Source: Charina bottae (lineage: Eukaryota; Chordata; Lepidosauria; Squamata; Charinaidae). From it: 64,000 bases of DNA. A program made the position numbers and the translations under genes. Position 1 is the first letter of the stretch. The number at the start of each line of letters is the position of its first letter. Shown piece after piece: positions 1 through 9,811 of the stretch. The stretch spans positions 10,437,501 through 10,501,500 of the forward strand of contig JALMGJ010000015.1 in assembly GCA_023362775.1 (NCBI GenBank), given 5' to 3'. Under the pieces are notes generated by a model, which did no database searches, had not been told where the DNA came from, and was given only the letters and a program-made list of their open reading frames with translations.

Positions 1-28
1 GTCCCGACACACAGTTTGGAAAGCTCTG
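1..28 (+). mobile_element. 3' end of a hAT-type MITE, cut by the window edge
   Basis: These 28 bases are identical to the last 28 bases (46677-46704) of the complete MITE at 46447-46704, including its terminal inverted repeat. The following 8 bases (29-36, tactaatg) would be the right copy of the 8-bp target duplication. The sequence then continues as L1 3' UTR, so this element inserted into an L1. The rest of the element lies outside the window. Confidence 0.8.
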
Positions 29-250
29 TACTAATGGAATGACTCATAGAAATAATGTGATCTTGGTTTGATTTGATATAGAGCAACAGATTGATTATGG
101 AAATTGCTGTATATTCTTGTTGAAAGTCGGAAGTCACCTCTTTATGTCATCTTTTAAATTATTTTTTCTTCTGTTTCATACTTTTTAGTTTTTTTCTTTT
201 TGTAGTTTCTTTTTTGTAGCTTTTATCTTTGTTTCATAGAATTTAATAAA
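29..250 (+). mobile_element. L1 LINE 3' UTR fragment
   Basis: This stretch matches the last ~230 bases of the L1-derived element at 61327-62231. The shared parts are the block around agaaataatgtgatcttgg, the block ggaaattgctgtatattctt, a T-rich run, and a final taataaaatt that serves as polyadenylation signal. After the signal the sequence passes into (AT)n instead of poly(A). Its 5' side is interrupted by the hAT end at 1-28. No coding sequence is expected here. Confidence 0.8.
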
Positions 251-880
251 ATTCATATATATATATATATATATATGAATTTTATATATTCTTTTATATA
301 TAAAAGAAGACTGCAATATGTATCTTTAGACATATTGTGTACTTTAAAGGAATTTTAAGAGTGGAAAAAAAACCCAGCAGCTAATTATCCTAACCCTTAA
401 TTGTTGTATTTGTTGGCTGTAAATCCTTCATAATCACAGTTTCACACCTTTTCACACTGTTTCTACAAGTGTAGCATTTGTTGCTGCTGACTTTTTGCAG
501 TCTTAACAGTTCATTTAATCTTGTGAAGAATATGGACTAACTGTGTGCTTGTATCATGGCATCTGCTGTATTCATTGTTTAAGCCACCTTAGATGATCCC
601 CCTGCTGGGACAACCTGAGCTGTCATAGTTAGTGGTGTTTTGTGCTGTCTTTCATTAATGAAGCGGGAGAATAGAGTTCCAATCTCAAACACATGTTTCT
701 CATCTTTCTGAGTATACTTCAGCTCAACTCTTCTTTAGGTTCTGCATTTCCAAAAGTAATTTGTAAATAACTTAACACTAAAATGTTGGAATGAATGGAA
801 TGCCTGGAGGGGGGGATTCTTGTTTTTAATTTATTTTATATTTATTTTGCAGATTGCTCACTCAGAGTTTATGCCACTAT
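251..880. other. AT-rich sequence, nothing recognised
   Basis: A short (AT)n run at about 258-278 sits at the end of the preceding L1 tail. The rest is AT-rich unique-looking sequence with no long open frame and no repeat family that I recognise. Confidence 0.5.
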
Positions 881-1215
881 AGGTTGTGTGCTGATTGACT
901 GATACTTTTAATGAAAAAAAAAAGACATTGGTAGTGGCTGAATCTATTACCCTTCAATAAAAGATTTAGGAGGTATCAGCAAATGGGGAAACAAGTTAGA
1001 TGGGGAATTGATTTACAGAAAATGTTTGAGGAATTTGGCAAGCGGAGGACTGAAAAATTTGCCAATAGTTTGGATGCTCTTAAAAAGGAAATGGAAGAAG
1101 GATTTGCAGGGATAAAAAAAGGATATGAAAGAAGAAGTTAAGAAGATTGAAGAATCTGTAGGACTATTAGCTAGAGATGTAAAACAAATAAATGACAAAG
1201 TGGAAGTTTGGGAAA

Positions 1216-1300
1216 GTAACCGCCCAGAGTCCCCTATTCGAGGAGATGGGCGGGGATAAATTTAAATAATAAATAAATAAATAAAGTAAGTAAGTAAGAC
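1216..1300 (+). repeat. L2-type LINE/SINE 3' tail inserted in L1 ORF1
   Basis: The sequence shows the recurring tail ccgcccagagtccc, then gagatgggcggggata, then (AATA)n and (GTAA)n. The same tail occurs at many other places in the window (for example 6875, 17632, 25330, 33215). It interrupts the L1 ORF1 coiled-coil region, so it is younger than that L1. Only the last ~80 bases of the donor element are present. Confidence 0.8.
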
Positions 1301-1802
1301 AGAAGTTATAAACAGAGAGATGGAGAAAGATTTGGATAACTTGGCATTATTGGAACTGAGAGAAAAATAATTTTGTTTAAGATTTAGAGCACTTCCAGAA
1401 GACCATGGGGAAGATATCAGAGAAAAGACTGTTAAATCTCTGTCTAATTTTTTGTATTGGGATGAAGATGATACAGAGGCAGAGATTGATAAAGTTTATA
1501 CGATCAATACACAATTTAATTGTGAATTAAAAATTAAGAAATGTTCCAAGGGATGTCCTTGTGCACTTTGTTGGGAAGAAGACTAGAGATCATGTTTTGC
1601 AGCAGCATTTTAATACTGGATTGACGATTGATAATACAGATGTAATTCTACTTAACAAAATTCCAATGAGAATACTGGGCAAGAGAAAATAGTTTTTTTT
1701 CCCCCTGACAAACTCAAACAGAAAAAAAATCAATTTAGATGGGATAAGTTGGAAGGGGTGATTTTTACTTTTAAGCAGCAAAGATTCAGACTGAACTGAA
1801 GA

Positions 1803-2085
1803 GGGAGGGAGGGAGGGAGGGGGAAGACCCTTGGGGACACACTGGGATGGGGAGTGGAGGTGCAATTTTCCTTGTGGTCTTTGGCTCCCTTTTTTCTCCC
1901 TCACCCCAGCAAAGGGGCAGGCAGTTCCGCTGGTCAGCCGAAGATGAGGAGGAATGATTTCCGATGCTCCCTGCCAGCTTCCCATAGGCAAAGTCAATGG
2001 GGAAGCTGGCAGGAAGTTGGAAGTCACTCCCGCTCCCACTGCTTCTTTGCCCACCCATGGTCATTCTGTTTCTCTGTTTAAGGTC
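1803..2085 (-). repeat. Unclassified interspersed repeat X, copy 1
   Basis: The reverse complement of about 1855-2065 aligns by eye with 6135-6380: shared blocks include gaatgaccatgggtggg, gcttccccattgactttg, and gggagcatyggaaatcayt. It begins with a (GGGA)n run at 1803-1822 and sits at the 3' end of the L1 ORF1 fragment. Overlapping open frames of 75-154 codons on both strands are explained by this repeat and are not genes. Its class is unknown. Confidence 0.65.
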
Positions 2086-3135
2086 AGGAAATATCTCTGA
2101 AAGGATGACCCAACAGGACAGAGGTTGTCTAGTTCTCAATTATATCCAAAACTTATATTGACTGATCATTATGGCAGATATGTTGGGGTGGAAGTTAACC
2201 TACAGGGGACTAAGAAGTTTACACAGGATCAGAGACAATTTTGAATGGACCTATAAGAATAAGGGAAGTTTGTGAAGCTATTAAAAAGATAAAACAGGAG
2301 AAGCATCTGATCCAGATGGTCTGCTGGTCTCTTACTATAAATGTTTTGAGAATGAACTTTTACAACCTTTACAACAAATGATGAATATTATTTTACAGAA
2401 CGGAGAGATTCCTGACAGCTGGAAAGAGTCCAATATAATATTAATACCTAAAGAGTTTTGCCTAGAAGAATGTTTTTGTTTCAGACAATACCTTTTTTTG
2501 ACAACTGATGTACCATTCAAGCAATGGCAAAAAGATATATCTAAATTTATATGGCAAGGGAAAAACCACAAGTTAAATACAAAGTACTATAAGATGCAAA
2601 GGAAAGTGGAGAATTGGGTTTACTGGATTTGAAATTTTATTTTGCTGCTTGTTGTTTGGTTTGGATGAAAGAATGGATGTTGCTGATACTTTTAGAGTTA
2701 GAAGAGCATGACCTGAGGTTTGGATGGCATGGATATTTATGGTACAATAAAGTTAAAGTTAATGTGGATTTTAAAAACCATTTTATTAGATGGGCCATAC
2801 TGAGAATATGGAATAGATATAAACCCAGCCTGTGCCCAAAAACACCTCTTTGGAACTCAGCACAAGAAGCATTTTAGAGAAGAAAAACAACAGGCAAAGA
2901 CAAATGGTTAACATACCAGGAATTATTGGAGAACCACCAAGGGTAATATAAAATTAAATCAAGAGAGCAGCTAATGGCAGAAGAATATAGTTGTCAATGG
3001 TTTTCCCAATACACAATTGGAATTAAAAAAACAATATAAATCTAATTTTAAAATAAAATCATATAATACCATAAAACTGGGAGACATATTAGGGAGAATA
3101 AAACCTCTTTATCCTCAGAAATAGCCCAAAAGGAT

Positions 3136-4030
3136 ACCATGATTGATGGTATAAAAATATGCTGAGAGATCAAACAGGACCAGGAGGTTCATTACCCCAT
3201 TCCAGTTCCACTAGATATTATTTGTAAGCTTGATCAATGCTGTCTCCTTGTTAAACCAAAGCCTGAAACCTGAGTGAAATGGGTCCAGACGATCTGTTTC
3301 CTCCAGGGCCCATTGCAGCTGAAGCCCAACCATTTCCTACCACATTCCCGAAAAGGGAGAGGTTGGACACAGATTGATAATTCTCTAACATATCCAAGCT
3401 CAGTTTCTTAAGGAACATGTGTACCATGACCTACAGTATTTCAGAAAAGGTGGTAATGCCTTCTCTCTGAAGGATTGATTCACAACCACCCCAGTCAAGC
3501 TATGGGTCACATCTCCGAAGACTCTCACTAACCAGGAAAGGCTAGTGTTCAGATTACAAGTGACTGGCCTGATGCTGAAGAGACCCCTATCTACATAATC
3601 AGATTTACAGGTTCAATTCATCCCAGATAAATTTGCAATACAAAGCTTCAGACATTTCCTTTGGACTTTCCCAGGTAGCATCCAGCTCTGAATTTGATCA
3701 ACTTTGTCCCCCAGATGCCTAGAGAATTCCTCATACTCATGTCTAGAAAATTTCTCCCACAGGTGTTCTTCCTGCTTGTTCTTGCTCAGTACAGTCTGGG
3801 TCACTTTAAAAAAGGCTGCTGGATGACAATCTGTAGAAGCAGTACAAGTGGAGAAATATCCCCATGGTTTATGTCTAAATATAGGCTTTTATCCCTGCTC
3901 AGTCAGAATCACTGCTCATTTTACACCAGCAGTGCTCTAGGCATCTCTTGGTTCACTAAATTATCTGCAACTCCTTGGAAATCCACAGGGATACTCCAGG
4001 TTGGCGAGCAATAATCTTTGCAATAATCCA
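3136..4030 (-). mobile_element. L2-type LINE, reverse-transcriptase N-terminal part (fossil)
   Basis: Reading the minus strand, conceptual translation gives (in order) FSRHLGDKVDQIQS, then NYQSVSNLSLFGNV-like, then DPFHSGFRLWFNKETALIKL, and ends near 3140-3195 with LLVLFDLSA followed by FYTINHG. This is the order of the L2 (CR1 superclade) reverse transcriptase: YRPVSNLPFL, SGFRPG, LLVLLDLSAAFDTIDH. Frame changes and stops show it is dead. The C-terminal half is not attached here; a complementary C-terminal piece of the same type is at 39470-40540. Confidence 0.85.
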
Positions 4031-5344
4031 TTGGAGTCACTGATCAGATGCTTGCTGGCTAATATAGAATTCCTAGATTCTTCAATGTATAGTTCCATTT
4101 TGATTTCAGTCAGAGATGTCTAAGGCAAGAAGAAGTAAATCTGGTAGATTCTGGTTCAGGACCTTGGATAGCTGCCTCTGTACTTACAACAGATTTAGCC
4201 TATCCTTCCAAGTTAGAATAATTTTCCCAGTATTTATACCTTCTCTACCTATTTTACTTTTTAAAAGAGCCAGTATCCTTAGTTGCAGTTTCTGGCTCAG
4301 GTGGGGATGGAACAAGATCCAAGGTATTGAAATCTGGTGAGGAATTCTTTTTAAGGGCTTCAGAGAGCAACAGAAGCTCCTCAATATTTATGGGAAGGGT
4401 TATGGGATCCCAAGTGGATGCCCCTAAGAAAGATGAATTGGAACTGATTCCATCTTATTGCTTCTGCCATTGGTTTCTGTGACTATTTGGCCCTTTAACA
4501 TAGTATGGAGGGACTCCATCACCAGAAGAGACTATAAAGAATTCTTAAAGTTAGCCTTCCCCCCCCCTGTTCAATAAAGTAATTCCTTTATATTCTTAGT
4601 TCTTGACTTCTGTTTCCCACTTCTTTGTGGGTAACTTATTAAATCCAAATACTGGATGATGCAAAATCATCCCTTTACTAGTTTCTTATTAGGAATCACA
4701 AAAAGTTATAATCTAATGGGGAACTTGCACCATTGTCATTGGAGAAAACATGCCATTTAAAGCAATTGCCATAGCTGGCCGAAAAGAAGATGAGTCCCTT
4801 AGCTCAAGTCATTTTGTATGTTTCTTTATCACTCCTTATCAAGTTCTTTTATTCCTCCTAGTTAGTTAACATTTATAAGACTCCAGTGAGCATCTTAGTG
4901 AACACATTAATTGTACTTATTCTTAAACTCTCATTATAAACTATTTGATTTTCCATGAATGGGAAAGAAAAAGAACTTGGGACTTGATTTTATTTGCCTT
5001 CTAAGCTCAAAGAATGAAAGAACAAGAAATATTTTATGTTATGATAGGACTTTTTTTATTAGATACTCAGCTCCCCCCCCCATGAAAAAGAGAGAACATA
5101 GGAATGAATAACGGAGTGATTAAACTTTCTTACTTTACATATTTCTTAATCTGAATGTGTTGGGCCATTTTCTATATTACACAGAAATAAAATTAACTTT
5201 GCCATCAAATGTCCATTAAGTGGTGGACAACCAGGGTAGCCCTGTTGTCTAATATCTAAGTATTATGGCATTATCTGAGGGGGAAAATATGCTCTATGCC
5301 AGCAGTTTCTTGATGCTCTTCAGATGCATGGTCAATTTCCAAAA
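4031..5344. other. No recognised feature
   Basis: The part next to 4030 may extend the antisense LINE (4030-4450), but I see no diagnostic motif. Poly(C) runs occur at about 4560 and 5073. No convincing exon or repeat family is recognised. Confidence 0.45.
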
Positions 5345-5460
5345 TTCTCAATAATTTATTTATTTATTTATTTTTATCCTGCCTTTATTATTTTTATAAA
5401 TAATAGTCATACTGGCTATGGATGTCCCCAAACTGAGGATGGCTGAGCTACAGTATGTAT
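5345..5460 (-). repeat. SINE/LINE 3' tail fragment, (TTTA)n
   Basis: On the minus strand the order is a short body, then ataataaaggcaggata, then (AAAT)n. This is the 3' end of a squamate SINE whose upstream part appears at 15713-15835. Only the tail and a short flank remain. Confidence 0.55.
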
Positions 5461-6134
5461 TTGCAAAAATAGTTCTCTGATTCTAGATACATTTCCTACC
5501 CACTGTTGACCACTCACCTGTATATTTGAAAGTATGGGTACAAGAGAAAGAGTACGATGAAGATGAAAATTATCTATGGTTTTGTTTGGAAAATAGTTTG
5601 GTGGCAGCAACTAACAGACCTTGTCTGTCTTTACAAAAACTAAGCATGGTTAAATCTGATTAGGACTTACATGGGCTTAGAGGGCTGTTGCCTAAAAAAG
5701 GTTAAGTTGAAAAAAGCAAATACTATCCATAAAACTGCATGGATGTGTTAACAGCCACCAAAGGATCAAGACTGACTTTAGGAGGGTTCTAAAATTTGAA
5801 CATAGATAAAATGCAAAGTGAACATCTCAACAGACTATATTCAGAGAAAGTGAAGGAGGAAAGGAAATATGCTAAGAGAAATGCTTTTTAGTGATTGTAT
5901 TTGTTTGCTTATTTACATGCTTTAATTTGCTCCATTTAGAACACACTTCCTGAGAAAGACTTTTAGCATGCTAGCATTTATCAATGAAATGTATGCTTCC
6001 TAAATATAAACCACTCATATAAGAAGACTTCAATGGAAAAATCCCCAAGGAGAAAGACAGAGGAGGTGGAGCATTTAGTAATAAAACAAGACAACCCATG
6101 ACCCATTGAGTCATCCTTTGAGAGATATTTCCTT
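5461..6134. other. No recognised feature
   Basis: AT-rich, unique-looking sequence. The frames on the minus strand near 5416-5610 and 5981-6256 are short and resemble no protein that I know. Confidence 0.45.
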
Positions 6135-6870
6135 ACCAGAATGACCATGGGTGGGAGCAGTGGGAGCACTCCCAAAAGCAGTGGGAGCAGGAGAGACTTG
6201 TGACTTGCTGCTGGCTTCCCCATTGACTTTGTGTGTGGGAAGCTGGTAGGGAGCATTGGAAATCACTCCTTTTCCTCCTCAGCTGACCTGCCACTTTGTT
6301 GGGGGGAGGGGAACAAAGGGAGCCATGGACCATGAGGAAAACTGCACCCCCCGGTTGCCATCCTGGCATGTCTGCATGGGCCCCCACCCTCCAGGGAGGA
6401 AAAGGGCTCGCCCATTGACTCCTGGTGCCCCCAGCCAGCCCTACCTCACCATCAGGCATCTGAGTCACTCCTTTGTCCTTCCCTCACTGCCCTTTGCCAT
6501 TAAGAGATTTCAAATTTCAGCCTCAGTTCCAAAGCAGCCAATCACTGCTCACCAATTGGGTTCAAGGGCCAGAGAAAGGTGAGAAAGAGGGCAGGTATAT
6601 GTCCCTCCCATCTTCCCTTGCACCACACAACCTATGGGCTTCTGGGAAGTGTAGTCAGAAGGCATGGTAGCACTGAAGTAGTCACAACTTTGCAAAATTT
6701 CAATCCCACAGAAGTAATAGGTTCTGGATTATGGACGCATTCTGTAAGTTAGCCTATTTGAGGTACCTTGGTTCAAAAATTGTTGCCCTCTGAGGCACTA
6801 TTTTGTCCAATTGAAGTTGACAAACAGACAAACAGACACAAGAGTTTTAGTTGTATGTAGATATACCGAG
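6135..6870 (+). repeat. Unclassified interspersed repeat X, copy 2 (longer)
   Basis: The first ~260 bases match the reverse complement of 1855-2065. The element then continues through a GC-rich part, a CCAAT-containing part (6538-6562), and a motif ggcttctgggaagtgtagt at 6637-6655, which is the complement of a ZNF143/STAF-like site. It ends near gacaaacagacaaacagaca (6820-6840). Several open frames of 65-111 codons lie inside it and are treated as chance. Whether the whole 735 bases are one element cannot be told from two copies. Confidence 0.6.
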
Positions 6871-6874
6871 AAGT

Positions 6875-6950
6875 AGTATACAAGAGTCCCCCTTGTGGGG
6901 GGAGATGGGCGGTGATAGAAGTTGGATAAATATAAATAAATAAATAAACC
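6875..6950 (+). repeat. L2-type 3' tail
   Basis: Contains gagtcccccttgtgggg, gagatgggcggtgata and a (TAAA)n end, then a (GAGG)n-like purine run to about 6985. It is a 5'-truncated copy directly downstream of repeat X. Confidence 0.75.
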
Positions 6951-7348
6951 AAGAGAGAGAGGGAGGGAGGAAGGGAGGGAGAAATTAGTTCATTGGGAAC
7001 CAGAACCTATGAAGAAAAGATTAAATCTGAATGCTTCAACTTGTGTTATTTCCTCAAGGCCTTTGAGAGACTTCTTTTAATCTTAAAATTATCATTAGTT
7101 AAACCCTGGGCCTCTGCCAGTGTGTGATTTGCATATCTACTCAGTTCTATTAGGTTCAATGGATTTATTTTCAAGTAAGCAGGTATAGAATCACAGCCTT
7201 AATTTCTAACCAACATAAACAAATAGCCAGCATAAAAACTTGGTTCTGACCCAAAATGGAAATTCTTCATCTCAGCTTTTGTCCCTGTTCTGTCTTCTGT
7301 TTTTAGAAGCAAGGAGGAAAACACATGCAAAATCCAGCCCTTTAAGGG

Positions 7349-7349
7349 C

Positions 7350-7388
<39 letters not shown>

Positions 7389-7455
7389 AATCAATCAATC
7401 AATCATCTATTGGATTTATCACCGCCCAACTCCCCCGAGGGGGACTTTGAAGTGA
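7349..7455 (-). repeat. L2-type 3' tail with (GATA)n/(GATT)n microsatellite
   Basis: Minus strand: gtccccctcgggggagttgg, gcggtgataaatcc, then (GATT)n and (GATA)n. On the plus strand this reads (TATC)n at about 7349-7388 and (AATC)n at 7388-7404. The microsatellite sits exactly where the LINE tail repeat should be, so it grew from the tail. A 71-codon frame across it (7240-7455) is repeat-derived. Confidence 0.75.
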
Positions 7456-8435
7456 GAATTGCAGCTTGTTGGCAGAGATCCTAGTGATACCACTGTAAGT
7501 GTCAAGCAAAATTGTCAGATCCATAAACAGATATTTTGATGCCAAATATTTTCACTCCAATACAAATTCTTATAATAAACTTTAAAGCTACTCCAAAAAC
7601 TTGATTACAGTTGGGGCTATATTGATTCCACGGGGAGCTGTTATTGTGTATTGGGTGGGGAGAACCCTGTAGTTATTTTCCTTTGCTTAACATCAGCAAA
7701 AGATTGAAGTTTTTCTTCCCCAGATCTTAGTGATAAAAGGCTACCTGATTTAGACAGAAATCCCTGAGTTTAAGTAAGATTTCCTGAAAGTGAAATAGTC
7801 CAGTGGGTGATGATGATGGAGATTTTCCTAGAAAAATGGATTAATGTGAACATATGAACTGCCATTTATTCTAGATCCATAGTAAAACTCATACATATAA
7901 CGTACCATTTGTCCAATTAACTAAATACTTTATATCCTGGTAGTTGATCTCCAATCTTAGGAGATCTTGAATTAAGATTCAATACCTTTTGCTTGTGAAC
8001 CATACTTTCAAATACTATGCTACATGAGTCAAGGAGTATACCAAGGATAGCCAACCTTTCCAGGTCATAACTACACTTCAAACTTTGACACTGGATGGAT
8101 GAATTTACACAATGACCAATGAAAATATCACTATTTCCTTTCTGGTAAGCAATTGTTTTGTAGCTAGCCACACTGAGAACAAGGCTTGCCACAAAACACC
8201 CATGTATCAGAAAGGAAATAATGAGATTGTTCTCTCTCTAGACCCCTAGATTATTCTCTACCCTCCCTGTTTCCTTTCCTATCCTTTATTTTCTGAGCAG
8301 GTGAGCACTCTTCTTTGCAGTCATCATATTTTTTTTTGGTAGGAATTCCTAGAGGACATCAATAGGTCCAGATATTCTTGTAAATAAAAGTGATGGGAGA
8401 TACTTATTTCTCCTAGTAGCATGCCAGCTTCCAAA
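7456..8435. other. No recognised feature
   Basis: AT-rich sequence. At 8045-8070 there is a short stretch, gatagccaacctttccagg, that recalls hAT ends, but no partner end was found. The 91-codon minus frame at 7917-8192 resembles nothing known to me. Confidence 0.45.
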
Positions 8436-8592
8436 GGGGAAGGGGAAGGGGAAGGGGAAGGGGAAGGGGAAGGGGAAGGGGAAGGGGAAGGGGAAGGAAA
8501 CGACATGATTTTTAGGAAATGACATGATATTTTATTGTTTAAGGGGAAGGGGAAGGGGAAGGGGAAGGGGAAGGGGAAGGGGAAGGGGAAGG
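8436..8592 (+). repeat. Twin (GGGGAA)n hexanucleotide arrays
   Basis: The first array is at 8436-8499 (about 10 units) and the second at 8543-8592 (about 8 units). A 43-bp spacer separates them and contains acgacatgat and atgacatgat, a local duplication. The plus strand has many runs of four G, so G-quadruplex formation is likely. The 101-codon minus-strand frame of Ser/Pro/Phe repeats across it is an artefact. Confidence 0.9.
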
Positions 8593-8820
8593 AGAAGACA
8601 AATGCAACTGGTAGCCTGGTGAGTGCCAAAGGAAGGGTCTGTAAATAAACAGTTTGGGTAATTAGATCTATTTATCAGTAGAAGCTAATATTTAGAATAA
8701 GTACCTGGGAATCCTGTCTTGTTACATACTTGTTTGCCTGAAGTTCTACTTCACTTCTCTGTTTGTAAATAGAGAAATAAAATATCAAGAAGACATTTTT
8801 TTGGAAGAAGCATATTGAGG

Positions 8821-8873
8821 TTTTTGTTGTTGTTGTTGTTGTTGTTCTTCTTCTTCTTCTTCTTCTTCTTTTC
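8821..8873. repeat. (TTG)n(TTC)n trinucleotide microsatellite
   Basis: About eight TTG units run directly into about nine TTC units. The TTC part is a homopurine/homopyrimidine tract. A 73-codon minus frame over it is Arg/Thr repeat and not a gene. Confidence 0.9.
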
Positions 8874-9170
8874 CTCACCTTCCCTATTCTTCCCAAAATA
8901 TCATTTTATAGGATTTTCATCTGCCTACTCATCCAATGCTCCATTGCACTGTATGCAAAAGATATTGAGCACTGTTGTCATTGGTTAAATGATACAGAAA
9001 ATATTCAAGGAGGAAAAGAAGATAGTTGCCATTCTCAATCACACTGCAGAAAAATATCAGAATTTCATCATCCATAAAAGAGATTGGGGGGAAAATCCTT
9101 TACTTTCTTGTCCACACATAGGGTTGATAATTGAGTTCTTTATTTTAGATCTTTAGACAGAAAGTTACGT

Positions 9171-9183
9171 CTATCTATCTATC

Positions 9184-9240
<57 letters not shown>

Positions 9241-9241
9241 G
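9171..9241. repeat. (GATA)n microsatellite, ~17 units
   Basis: On the plus strand it reads as CTAT/TATC units, interrupted once near 9183. GATA arrays of this type are abundant in snakes and other squamates. No LINE tail is recognised next to it, unlike the array at 7349. Confidence 0.9.
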
Positions 9242-9727
9242 CATCTTGATGTAGATATATTACTGTTGCAAAGCGGTCAATCAAGAAGAAAGGCAGAATT
9301 CCTTTTTGCAAATCTGATATGCAGAGAAACGGTATGCATCAGAGGATATAACACTTTGTTAAGGTCGGGCACATTAAGATGCTGATTTTGAGGTGTTATC
9401 TTTTAACTATTTTCTAACTCATTTATTTTCTTTCTGGAAATATCCTGTCAGTGTGTACAAGAATGGAAAATGACATGCTTTAAATGTCACATTTCTTCCC
9501 GATAACAGAAGGCATATAGTCACAGGGTTTTTGCACTGCAAAATTCAACTTGTTAATCTGGTCCTGATATTCAGATGCAATCAAGAGAAATGTGAACATG
9601 TCTTTTTTTTCCCCCCGTCCTCCACTTTTCAAGTCTGATCTTTTCAACAAAGCCTCAACTGTTGAGTAATGGCATCGCTGAATAGCTATATATTAACCTC
9701 TTGACCACAGCTGAAAGGTGTTTTTAT

Positions 9728-9730
<3 letters not shown>

Positions 9731-9807
<77 letters not shown>
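9731..9807. repeat. (AT)n(GA)n compound microsatellite
   Basis: About 25 AT units (9731-9780) run into about 13 GA units. The junction is a simple repeat-type switch. The 60-codon frame across it is an artefact. Confidence 0.9.

Positions 9808-9811
<4 letters not shown>

Larger units (their letters stand above)
881..3135 (+). mobile_element. Degenerate L1 LINE (ORF1 and ORF2 fragments, internally deleted)
   Basis: Around 985-1210 a lysine/glutamate-rich heptad-like stretch resembles the L1 ORF1p coiled coil. Around 1325-1560 translation gives LRFRALPE-like and EIDKVY motifs of the ORF1p RNA-binding domains, with stops. From 2250 to 2455 the frame reads EAIKKIK, then PDSWKESNIILIPKE, the conserved L1 ORF2p reverse-transcriptase entry region. 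The sequence then jumps at ~2460 to the ORF2p C-terminal region (KFIWQG, LDLKFYFAACCLVW, DLRFGWHGYLWYNK), so most of the RT domain is deleted. The element carries stops and frameshifts and two later insertions (1216-1290 and 1803-2085). It is a dead copy; the clade assignment to L1 is firm, the exact ends are not. Confidence 0.9.

Noticed and set aside
8324..8629. Ser/Pro/Phe-rich 101-codon frame
   Set aside because: It translates the (GGGGAA)n arrays.
9171..9241. GATA array as a sex-chromosome marker
   Set aside because: GATA arrays are enriched on some snake W chromosomes but also occur widely on autosomes; one array is no evidence.
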